In this document: positions 1-5,543 of the stretch, one piece after another
How the letters are laid out: every line of letters starts with the position of its first letter
How positions within the stretch are numbered: position 1 is the first letter of the stretch
DNA from: Alphaproteobacteria bacterium
Lineage (GTDB): Bacteria > Pseudomonadota > Alphaproteobacteria > Caulobacterales > Caulobacteraceae
Assembly (NCBI GenBank): GCA_028869395.1
Contig: JAGWSE010000295.1
Coordinates: 1 to 6,979, forward strand
DNA: 6,979 nt
Reading direction: 5' to 3'
Position numbers and translations under genes: made by a program
Notes under the pieces: model-generated
The model's database searches: none
Seen by the model: only the letters and a program-made list of their open reading frames with translations
Told to the model about the DNA's origin: nothing

Positions 1-75
1 GTCGATTCCGTCCCAGGCGCCCGCCTTGCTCCGGACGAGCTGGCCCATCTCGATGATATGGTCTTGGTAGGACAT
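1..75 (-). CDS. aceA: Isocitrate lyase, N-terminal fragment (gene runs off the left edge)
   Basis: Only the first 25 codons are present, read leftward from an ATG at 75-73. The visible N-terminus (MSYQ at residues 1-4, Ile at 7-8, Leu13, Trp21-Asp-Gly-Ile24) follows the pattern I recall for the start of the long, roughly 530-residue isocitrate lyases of Pseudomonas and alphaproteobacteria (MSxYQxxI...W..INPE). Isocitrate lyase splits isocitrate into glyoxylate and succinate in the cytoplasm and is the first step of the glyoxylate shunt used for growth on acetate or fatty acids. A purine-rich ribosome binding site (GGAAGAGG on the minus strand, 79-86) sits three bases before the start. The divergent neighbour is a ScfR/RamB-family regulator, a family known to control glyoxylate-shunt and acyl-CoA genes, which supports the call. 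The catalytic KKCGH region lies outside the window, so identity rests on 25 residues plus context. Confidence 0.7.
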   Translation of the reverse strand, partial: MSYQDHIIEMGQLVRSKAGAWDGID

Positions 76-151
76 CGGCCTCTTCCGCGAAAATCCGCAC
101 AACATGGACGCGCCGGCGTTTGACAGCCGTCGCAGCCATGTAACTCTTGAA

Positions 152-165
152 TTTGCAGGTGCGAA
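152..165. promoter_or_regulatory. Candidate ScfR/RamB half-site pair TTTGC-N4-GCGAA
   Basis: TTTGC at 152-156 and GCGAA at 161-165 form an inverted repeat with one mismatch and a 4-bp spacer. RamB and related ScfR regulators are reported to bind TTTGCAAA-like elements, so this is the best match to that published type of site in the gap. It lies 77 bp upstream of the lyase start and 79 bp upstream of the regulator start, roughly midway. Assignment is inference from one degenerate match. Confidence 0.3.
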
Positions 166-192
166 CCCGCACGGGGTCGGCGAAAAGGCGAT

Positions 193-240
193 TGTGTCAC
201 AGACCTACGTTGTAAAGTCTGTAAAGTTGTGACATTTACA
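193..240. repeat. Nested direct and inverted repeats, probable operator
   Basis: Four elements overlap here. TGTGTCACA at 193-201 is a perfect 9-bp palindrome about its central T. TGTAAA occurs twice in tandem, at 211-216 and 220-225 (9-bp period, each copy followed by G). The second copy forms a perfect inverted repeat with TTTACA at 235-240 across 9 bp. TGTCACA at 195-201 is also inverted relative to TGTGACA at 228-234. The block ends four bases before the regulator's ATG, so a bound protein would cover the start region and could block its transcription. An autoregulatory site is the simplest reading; the binding protein is not shown by the sequence. Confidence 0.45.
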
Positions 241-244
241 CAGG

Positions 245-1678
245 ATGGCGACGGCCCCCACCGACCGCAAGCTGTTCCTGGGCGCGCGCCTGAAGCGTCT
301 GCGCCGCGACCTCGGCCTGACGCAGACGCGCATGGCCGAGGATCTGGGGGTCTCCCCGAGCTACCTGAACCTCTTGGAGCGTAACCAGCGGCCGGTGACG
401 GCGCAGGTGCTGCTCAGGCTCGCCGAGGCCTACGATCTCGATCTGAAGACGCTCGGGTCCGACCCGGATTCGGGCGCCGCCAGCGACCTGACCGAGGTCC
501 TGTCCGACCAGATGTTCCGCGACCTGGGCGTGCCGCGCCATGAGATCGCCGAGGTGGCAGAGAGCGCGCCCGGGCTGGCGGAAGCCGTCGTGCGGCTCTA
601 CCGGGCCTACCTCGACAAGCGCCGGCTTTCCGAGCTGGGCGCGGTGGGACGCCCGGAAGAGGGCACCTTCGACCAGCTCTCGCCGTCGGACTGGGTCCGC
701 GACTTCATCCAGGCGCAGAAGAACTACTTCGCCGAGCTGGAGGAGGCGGCCGACGCGCTGTCGGCCGAGCTGAAGCCTGAACCGCAGGACTTCGCGGTGG
801 TCGCCCGCGAGAGGCTGCTCAAGCGGCACAACATCCAGGTGCGGGTGGTGCCGGTGGACGTGCTTCCCGAGAGCGTCCGCCGGTTCGACTATCACCGCAG
901 GAGGCTCTTCCTCTCAGAGGTGCTGACCGGCGCCGGACGGACCTTCTCCCTCGCCTACCAGCTCGCGGTGCTGGAGTACGGGCCGCTGCTCGATGCGCTG
1001 GCCGACCGGGCCAGCCCGCCGGACCGGCCGACGCGATCCTTGCTCAAGGTCTCGCTCGCCAACTATTTGGCCGCCGCCGTGCTGATGCCCTATGGCGCCT
1101 TCTACGAGGCGGCGGAGCGGACGGGTTACGACATCGAGCTGATCCGCGCCCGGTTCGGGGTTTCCTTCGAACAGGCCTGCCACAGGTTGACGACGCTCGC
1201 CCGGCCCGGCGCGCGGGGGGTCCCGTTCTTCATGGTGCGGGTGGATTCGGCCGGCAACATCTCCAAGCGGTTCGCCGGGGCGGCCTTCCCGTTCTCGCGC
1301 TTCGGCGGCGCGTGCCCGCGGTGGAACGTCCACTCCAGCTTCCGCACGCCCGGACGCATCGTGACCCAGGTGATCGAGACCCCGGACGGCGAGCGGTACT
1401 TCACCCTTGCCCGGACGGTGGCGCGCGTGGCGACGCCCTACGCCGGCGAGGATTCCGAGCTCGCGATCGGCATGGGGTGCGAGCTCAAATATGCGGGGCG
1501 GCTGGTCTATTCGCGCGGACTGGACCTCGAGGAGCCGGTGGCGACGCCGATCGGCCCCGCCTGCCGGATCTGCGAGCGGCCGGCGTGCCCGCAACGGGCG
1601 GCCGAGCCGATCAGCCGGACTCTCACCGTCGACGACTTCTCGAAATCCATTTCGCCCTATCCCTTCGCCTCCAGCTGA
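245..1678 (+). CDS. ScfR/RamB-family transcriptional regulator (XRE HTH + IrrE-like + DUF2083)
   Basis: A 477-residue cytoplasmic DNA-binding regulator of the short-chain fatty acyl-CoA type, which in other bacteria senses acyl-CoA status and controls glyoxylate-shunt, methylcitrate or propionyl-CoA genes. An XRE-type helix-turn-helix spans about residues 12-70 (LTQTRMAEDLGVSPSYLNLLERNQRP at 25-50, the family hallmark). A central IrrE-like domain follows, but the zinc-peptidase HExxH is replaced by AYQLAVLE (237-244), so no protease activity is expected. The C-terminal DUF2083 region has GGACPRWNVH (354-363), Cys412 and a Cys440-x2-Cys443-x4-Cys448 cluster. The start is fixed at 245 because an in-frame TGA lies at 230-232 and the next Met (residue 30) would cut into the HTH. 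No proper Shine-Dalgarno precedes it, so the mRNA may be leaderless. It is divergent from the probable isocitrate lyase, its likely target. Family call very sure, effector inferred. Confidence 0.93.
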   Translation: MATAPTDRKLFLGARLKRLRRDLGLTQTRMAEDLGVSPSYLNLLERNQRPVTAQVLLRLAEAYDLDLKTLGSDPDSGAASDLTEVLSDQMFRDLGVPRHEIAEVAESAPGLAEAVVRLYRAYLDKRRLSELGAVGRPEEGTFDQLSPSDWVRDFIQAQKNYFAELEEAADALSAELKPEPQDFAVVARERLLKRHNIQVRVVPVDVLPESVRRFDYHRRRLFLSEVLTGAGRTFSLAYQLAVLEYGPLLDALADRASPPDRPTRSLLKVSLANYLAAAVLMPYGAFYEAAERTGYDIELIRARFGVSFEQACHRLTTLARPGARGVPFFMVRVDSAGNISKRFAGAAFPFSRFGGACPRWNVHSSFRTPGRIVTQVIETPDGERYFTLARTVARVATPYAGEDSELAIGMGCELKYAGRLVYSRGLDLEEPVATPIGPACRICERPACPQRAAEPISRTLTVDDFSKSISPYPFASS

Positions 1679-1706
1679 CGCCGGGTCAGACTGGCGAAAC
1701 CGGGTT

Positions 1707-1729
1707 CTGCGTGCGCAAAATGCGCGCAG
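1707..1729. promoter_or_regulatory. Imperfect 23-bp palindrome upstream of the double-TetR gene, candidate operator
   Basis: The stretch is symmetrical about base 1718. The outer arms CTGCG (1707-1711) and CGCAG (1725-1729) match perfectly and two more pairs (1713/1723, 1714/1722) also match, giving seven complementary pairs of eleven around a central AAA. It ends 17 bp before the ATG at 1747, a usual place for a TetR autorepression site. It could also form a weak RNA hairpin in the 68-nt gap. No T-tract follows, so it is not an obvious terminator of the ScfR gene. Confidence 0.35.
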
Positions 1730-1746
1730 GGAGTGCGGGCGTCCAA

Positions 1747-2973
1747 ATGCAACGAGTCCTGGCGCGGCCGACGGGCCGGTTCGAGCGCAAGCGCGAGGCG
1801 ATCCTCGATGCGGCGACGGCGCTGCTGAACGCGCGGGGCGTGCGTGGCCTGACGCTCGGCGAGGTGGCCGAGGCGGTTGGACTGTCGACCACCAGCGTCA
1901 CCTACTACTTCAAGCGCAAGGACGAGCTCGCCGGCGCCTGCATGCTGCGTGGGATTGCCGCGCTGGAAGCGATGGCCGCCGATGCGCTGAGCGCCGCCTC
2001 GCCCGAGGCCCGGCTGCACCGGCTGCTCGCCCTCTACCTGCAGCGGCTGCGCCAGATCGCCGAGGGCGCGGCCGCACCCCTGCCCTCCCTTGCGGACCTC
2101 AGGGCCCTGAACCCGCCGGCGCTGCAGACGGTCTTTCAGGCCTACATGGCGCTCTTCCGGCGCGTGCGGACCCTGTTCGACGCCCCCGAGCTGGACCGGC
2201 TGACGCGCGGACGCCGCACGGCGCGGACGCACCTTGTCCTGGAGCAGTTGTTCTGGGCGGCGGCATGGCTCCGGAACTACGACCCGGAGGACTATGCGGC
2301 CGTCGGCGAGGCGATGTTCGACATTCTTTCGCACGGCGTCGCGGCGCCGGGCGCGGCCTGGGCGCCGCTGCCGCTCACCGTGGCGGAGCCCACCGCGCAC
2401 GGCCGCCAGGAAATGAGCCGCGACACCTTCCTCCTGGCGGCGACCCGGCTGATCAACGCCCGCGGCTACCGCGGCGCTTCCGTCGACAAGATCTCGGCGT
2501 CTCTGAACGTGACGAAGGGCAGCTTCTATCACCACAACGAGGCCAAGGACGACCTGGTGGTCGATTGCTTCGCGCGCACCTTCGCGATCATGCGACGGGT
2601 GCAGGACCTGGCGAGCGCGCTTCCGTCGGATCCGTGGGTCCGGCTCTCGAGCGCCGCGGCGGCGCTCGCCGAATTCCAGCTCTCGGATCAGGGGCCGCTG
2701 CTGCGCGCCTCGGCTCTGAGCGCGGTGCCCGAGCCGATCCGCCGCGATATGGTCGAAGAGGCGAACCGCGTGTCGGAGCGCTTCGCCGGCATGATCGCCG
2801 CCGGCGAAGCGCAAGGCTCGATGCGGCCGGTCGACGCCTTCATCGCCGCCCAGATGCTGACGGCGACCCTGAACGCGGCCGCCGACCTGAGCTTCTGGGT
2901 CCCGGACGTCAGGCCCAAGGCCGCCCCGGCGGTGTTCGTCCGCCCGCTGCTGATGGGCCTCTTCGCGCGCTAG
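1747..2973 (+). CDS. Double-TetR transcriptional regulator (two TetR units in one chain)
   Basis: This 408-residue protein contains two full TetR/AcrR-like units. The first HTH is at about residues 13-62 (REAILDAATALLNARG, then LTLGEVAEAVGLSTTSVTYYF) and is followed by a helical ligand-binding-type region to about residue 200. A short linker rich in Ala, Pro and Gly leads to a second HTH at about 224-270 (TFLLAATRLINARGYRG, then VDKISASLNVTKGSFYHH), with its own helical domain to the end. Ordinary TetR proteins are about 200 residues and dimerise, so this chain may act as a built-in pseudo-dimer. I chose ATG 1747 because a GGGAG lies upstream (1729-1733, a long 13-nt spacing) and residues before it look non-coding; ATG 1720 and GTG 1711 are in-frame alternatives without a ribosome site. 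It runs convergently into the symporter gene and may control it and the SDR-LLM operon (inference). Ligand unknown. Confidence 0.9.
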   Translation: MQRVLARPTGRFERKREAILDAATALLNARGVRGLTLGEVAEAVGLSTTSVTYYFKRKDELAGACMLRGIAALEAMAADALSAASPEARLHRLLALYLQRLRQIAEGAAAPLPSLADLRALNPPALQTVFQAYMALFRRVRTLFDAPELDRLTRGRRTARTHLVLEQLFWAAAWLRNYDPEDYAAVGEAMFDILSHGVAAPGAAWAPLPLTVAEPTAHGRQEMSRDTFLLAATRLINARGYRGASVDKISASLNVTKGSFYHHNEAKDDLVVDCFARTFAIMRRVQDLASALPSDPWVRLSSAAAALAEFQLSDQGPLLRASALSAVPEPIRRDMVEEANRVSERFAGMIAAGEAQGSMRPVDAFIAAQMLTATLNAAADLSFWVPDVRPKAAPAVFVRPLLMGLFAR

Positions 2974-4457
2974 ACGGCCTTGGCTTCCACCGACGCCGGT
3001 TCGCCCTCGGCCGCCAGGTCCGCCGCGGCCGCGAGCTTGCGCAAGGTGTCCTCGTGGCTCTTGCGGCTGATGCGGTAGCCGATCAGCAGCAGCACGGTGA
3101 GGCCGTAGAGCACGACCTGGACCGGCACATAGGTCAGGCCCAGCGCGCGGACGGCGCCGGCGGGCACGTCGCCCGGCTTGACCCCGTGCGGGAAATGGAT
3201 CGCGCTGATGATCATGCCGGAGGTGAAGATCCCCATGCCCGAGACGGCCTTGTTCACGAAGGCCACGGCCGCGAAGAACAGCCCCTCCTGACGCCGCCCG
3301 GTGGTGAGTTCGGAATCCTCCACCACGTCGGCGATCATCGAGGAGAACAGGATCGAGCCCGCGATACCGAGGCCGGTCGCGAACACGTTGTTGATCCAGA
3401 TGACGGGATAGAGCGCTGGCGAGCCGTTGGGCAGGAAGTCGCCCATCAGTCGCAGCACAACGGGTCCGACGCCGATCGCCAGCCCCAGCGGGATGAGGAC
3501 CATGGCCGCGGGCTTCTTGTCGAAACGCTTGGCGATCTGCGGGGCGATGGTGAAGGCGAACAGCGCCGCCAGCAGGCTCGAGAAGGTGAACATCCCGATC
3601 TGGAAGGACGAGAACTGCCAGAAGTAGGTCGTGAAGTAGAGGTTGATCGAGAAGCCCAGCCCGACGGCCATGGCGTAGAAGAAGCTGGACGTCAGGATCA
3701 TCAGGAACGAGCGGTTGCGCAGCGTCCCGAACATCTCGCGCGCGAGGCGGCCGAGCGTCACATGGGCCTGCGGCGGCGCCCTGAGGTTGGGGATCTCGCG
3801 GTGGGTGCCGATCGAGGTCACCAGGATCGCGAAGATCATCAGGGCCCCCGCGAACACCCCGTAGTGGGCGTAGCCCTCGGGGTTCAGCTGGCCCACCGGA
3901 TGGGTGGCGTCCGGCTTCAAGAAGACCAGCAGCGCCAGGCCGTACATCAGCAGGCCGCCCACCCAGCCGAACAGGAAGCGGTAGGAGAGCAGGCGCGTCC
4001 GCTCGTCGTACTCGGTGGTGAGCTCGGCCGCGAGCGCCGCGGAGGGGATCTCGTAGCAGGAGATGAAACTGCGGATCAGCACCGACGTGGAGAACAGGTA
4101 GGCCAAGAGGGCGCCCTGTTCCCAGCCCTTCGGCGGGTTCCACAGGAAGACGTAGGAGACCGCCACCGGCACGGCCGAGAGGTACATGAACGGGTGTCGG
4201 CGACCCCATCGGGTGCGCGTGTTGTCGGACACCTGGCCGATGATCGGATCGATGAAGGCGTCGAGGATCAGGGCGAACATGATCGCCAGCCCAACCGTCG
4301 CCGCCGGCACGCCCATCACCTGGGCGTAGAAGAACTGCAGGAAGTAGGAGAAGCCGTTGTCCTTAACCCCGAAGGCGATGGATCCAAACCCGTAGAAGAA
4401 GCGGGTCGGGAAGGTCAGGCGGCGGGCGCCCGGGAGCGCGGCGTTCGTGGCGGCCAA
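2970..4457 (-). CDS. MFS_2 / GPH-family (MelB-like) cation symporter
   Basis: A 495-residue inner-membrane carrier with about twelve hydrophobic segments. Family signatures are clear: LDAFIDPIIGQVSDNTRTRWGRRHP at residues 65-89 (the GPH loop 2-3 motif), CYEIPSAALAAEL (134-146) with a following YDER (150-153), and DVVEDSELTTGRRQEGLFF in the second half. GPH carriers bring sugars or other organic solutes in with H+ or Na+. By recalled alignment, Asp33, Asp66 and Asp70 fall where MelB has its cation-site aspartates, while Glu136 replaces the fourth. Translation starts at TTG (4457-4455): no ATG or GTG suits, and a strong GGGGAGG (4466-4472 on the minus strand) lies eight bases upstream. It is divergent from the SDR-LLM operon, so it may import that pathway's substrate. 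In alphaproteobacteria this family often sits in catabolic clusters and need not carry a sugar. Family sure, substrate unknown. Confidence 0.92.
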   Translation of the reverse strand: MAATNAALPGARRLTFPTRFFYGFGSIAFGVKDNGFSYFLQFFYAQVMGVPAATVGLAIMFALILDAFIDPIIGQVSDNTRTRWGRRHPFMYLSAVPVAVSYVFLWNPPKGWEQGALLAYLFSTSVLIRSFISCYEIPSAALAAELTTEYDERTRLLSYRFLFGWVGGLLMYGLALLVFLKPDATHPVGQLNPEGYAHYGVFAGALMIFAILVTSIGTHREIPNLRAPPQAHVTLGRLAREMFGTLRNRSFLMILTSSFFYAMAVGLGFSINLYFTTYFWQFSSFQIGMFTFSSLLAALFAFTIAPQIAKRFDKKPAAMVLIPLGLAIGVGPVVLRLMGDFLPNGSPALYPVIWINNVFATGLGIAGSILFSSMIADVVEDSELTTGRRQEGLFFAAVAFVNKAVSGMGIFTSGMIISAIHFPHGVKPGDVPAGAVRALGLTYVPVQVVLYGLTVLLLIGYRISRKSHEDTLRKLAAAADLAAEGEPASVEAKAV

Positions 4458-4651
4458 ACGGATATCCTCCCCTGTCGTTGCGCGCGAGGCTGGGAGAGGC
4501 GGGGGCGGGCGTCAATCGTTTTGATGGTTCGGTATGGCCCGCGGGTTGAACCTCGCCGGTCCTGCCCGCGCGGGTCGCGGTTGCGGTTTGGCGCCCCGGG
4601 GGTAATCATTGATCACCAAGGCCCTGGAGAGGCCGCGCGGAGGAGGGGTCG
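4458..4651. promoter_or_regulatory. Divergent promoter region between symporter and SDR-LLM operon
   Basis: A 194-bp non-coding gap with ribosome binding sites at both ends: GGGGAGG for the symporter (minus strand, 4466-4472) and GGAGGAGGGG for the SDR (4639-4648). A possible rightward promoter is TTGCGG (4581-4586), 17 bp, AATCAT (4604-4609), which has only partial consensus matches. A small palindrome ATCA-T-TGAT at 4605-4613 overlaps that -10 and could be an operator. No leftward promoter stands out. Shared control of both transcripts from here is plausible but not shown. Confidence 0.45.
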
Positions 4652-5515
4652 ATGGATCGGCTGAAGGGCAAGGTCGCGGTGATCACCGGCGGCTCGTCGG
4701 GCATCGGCCTGGGCACGGTGGAGCGCTTCGCGGCCGAGGGCGCACGCGTGATGGTCGGAGACATCGACGAGGCGTCCGGCCGGGCGATCGAGGCGCGGTT
4801 CGACGGCGAGGTCGCCTTCCGCCGCTGCGACGTGACCGAGGAGGGCGACATCGCGTCGCTGATGGATGCGGCGGCGGAGCGGTTCGGCGGCCTCGATGTG
4901 GTCTTCAACAACGCCGGCGCAGGAGGCGCGCGCGAGACTCTCGCCGAAATGACCGGCGAGGCGTGGGACCGCACCCATGCGCTGCTGCTTCGCTCGGTGG
5001 CGCTCGGCATGCGCTACGCCATTCCGCACATGAAGCGACGCGGCCGCGGCTCGATCATCAACACCGCCTCGATCGCCGGCATGCAGGCCGGCGCCGGGCC
5101 GATCGCCTATTCGACCATGAAGGCCGCGGTGATCCACCTGACTCGGCTGGCGGCGGCGGAGCTCGGCCGTGACAGCATCCGGGTGAACGCCATCTGCCCC
5201 GGGCTGATCCTGACCAACATCTTCACGCCGGGCGTGCCGCAAGGCTTCGCCGACATGATCAAGGCCGAGATGCGCCAGAGCGCGCCGGAGGCCCAGCCGA
5301 TCCCCAAGGGGGGCGAGCCGGCCGACATCGCCAACGCCGCCCTGTTCTTCGCCTCGGACGAGTCCGAGTTCGTCACCGGCGTCCACATGCTGGTGGACGG
5401 GGGGATGCACACCGGTCCGCGCCAGGCCTGGGATCCCGAGCTGCGCGGCGCGCGCATCCGCGAGCGCGAAGAGCGACTGGCGGCCTGGCGCGCGGAGCAC
5501 GCCGACGAGGTTTGA
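4652..5515 (+). CDS. Short-chain dehydrogenase/reductase (classical SDR, probably NAD-dependent)
   Basis: A 287-residue soluble Rossmann-fold oxidoreductase that would interconvert an alcohol and a ketone. It carries the cofactor motif TGGSSGIG (12-19), Asp37 at the end of the second strand (favouring NAD over NADP), CDV (59-61), NNAG (86-89), catalytic Ser140, Tyr153 and Lys157 (YSTMK), and CPG then a long mobile loop. The usual catalytic Asn in helix 4 is absent: WDRTHALLLRSVALG (105-119) places Leu112 at that position. The last 30 or so residues form a charged Arg/Glu tail beyond the normal SDR end (family about 250 residues). The ATG at 4652 has a strong ribosome site three bases upstream. 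It is the first gene of an operon with the LLM oxidoreductase, 26 nt downstream, and probably acts in the same pathway. Substrate (steroid, terpene alcohol, hydroxyacyl or other) cannot be told. Confidence 0.93.
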   Translation: MDRLKGKVAVITGGSSGIGLGTVERFAAEGARVMVGDIDEASGRAIEARFDGEVAFRRCDVTEEGDIASLMDAAAERFGGLDVVFNNAGAGGARETLAEMTGEAWDRTHALLLRSVALGMRYAIPHMKRRGRGSIINTASIAGMQAGAGPIAYSTMKAAVIHLTRLAAAELGRDSIRVNAICPGLILTNIFTPGVPQGFADMIKAEMRQSAPEAQPIPKGGEPADIANAALFFASDESEFVTGVHMLVDGGMHTGPRQAWDPELRGARIREREERLAAWRAEHADEV

Positions 5516-5543
5516 GCGATTTCCAGCGAGGATTTTGAGCGAT
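5506..5543 (+). repeat. Imperfect tandem duplication across the SDR-LLM junction
   Basis: CGAGGTTTGAGCGAT at 5506-5520 recurs as CGAGGATTTTGAGCGAT at 5527-5543. The first copy contains the SDR stop codon (TGA 5513-5515); the second holds the LLM ribosome binding site (GAGGA 5528-5532) and the first two bases of its ATG. The spacer between the copies is only TTCCAG. It looks like a local duplication that set the present spacing between the two genes. Confidence 0.6.

Larger units (their letters stand above)
76..244. promoter_or_regulatory. Divergent control region between isocitrate lyase and the ScfR regulator
   Basis: This 169-bp gap must hold the promoters for the leftward lyase gene and the rightward regulator. 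It is the most AT-rich stretch of the left half, especially 200-240. It contains a consensus-like TTGACA at 120-125 on the plus strand (no convincing -10 at the right distance), a TTTGC/GCGAA near-palindrome at 152-165, and a dense set of repeats at 193-240 described separately. I could not place either promoter with confidence. Confidence 0.6.

Noticed and set aside
120..146. Consensus TTGACA at 120-125 as a -35 box for the ScfR gene.
   Set aside because: The best downstream match (TAACTC at 141) is only 15 bp away and poor, so I did not call it as a promoter.
1675..1689. CTGAC-N5-GTCAG hairpin overlapping the ScfR stop codon as a terminator.
   Set aside because: The stem is only five pairs and no T-run follows.
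2413..2973. An internal ATG with a nearby AGGA that could start a separate second TetR protein.
   Set aside because: The frame continues unbroken from the first unit with a plausible linker. The AGGA is only two bases from ATG, too close. A minor internal product cannot be excluded.
1657..4209. An 850-residue open frame on the minus strand.
   Set aside because: It is antisense to the double-TetR gene and frame-shifted against the symporter; no family motif is visible.
4526..4552. GGTTC-N17-GAACC inverted repeat in the symporter-SDR gap.
   Set aside because: Five-base arms with a 17-bp spacer and no inner symmetry are too weak to call an operator.
4565..4574. Palindrome CCCGCGCGGG in the symporter-SDR gap.
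   Set aside because: Short GC-only palindromes are expected by chance in DNA of this composition.
1407..4664. A 1085-residue open frame on the plus strand overlapping the ScfR, TetR and symporter genes.
   Set aside because: Its translation is low-complexity Arg/Gly/Ala with no domain pattern, and it lies across genes with clear families. It is a shadow caused by high GC content.
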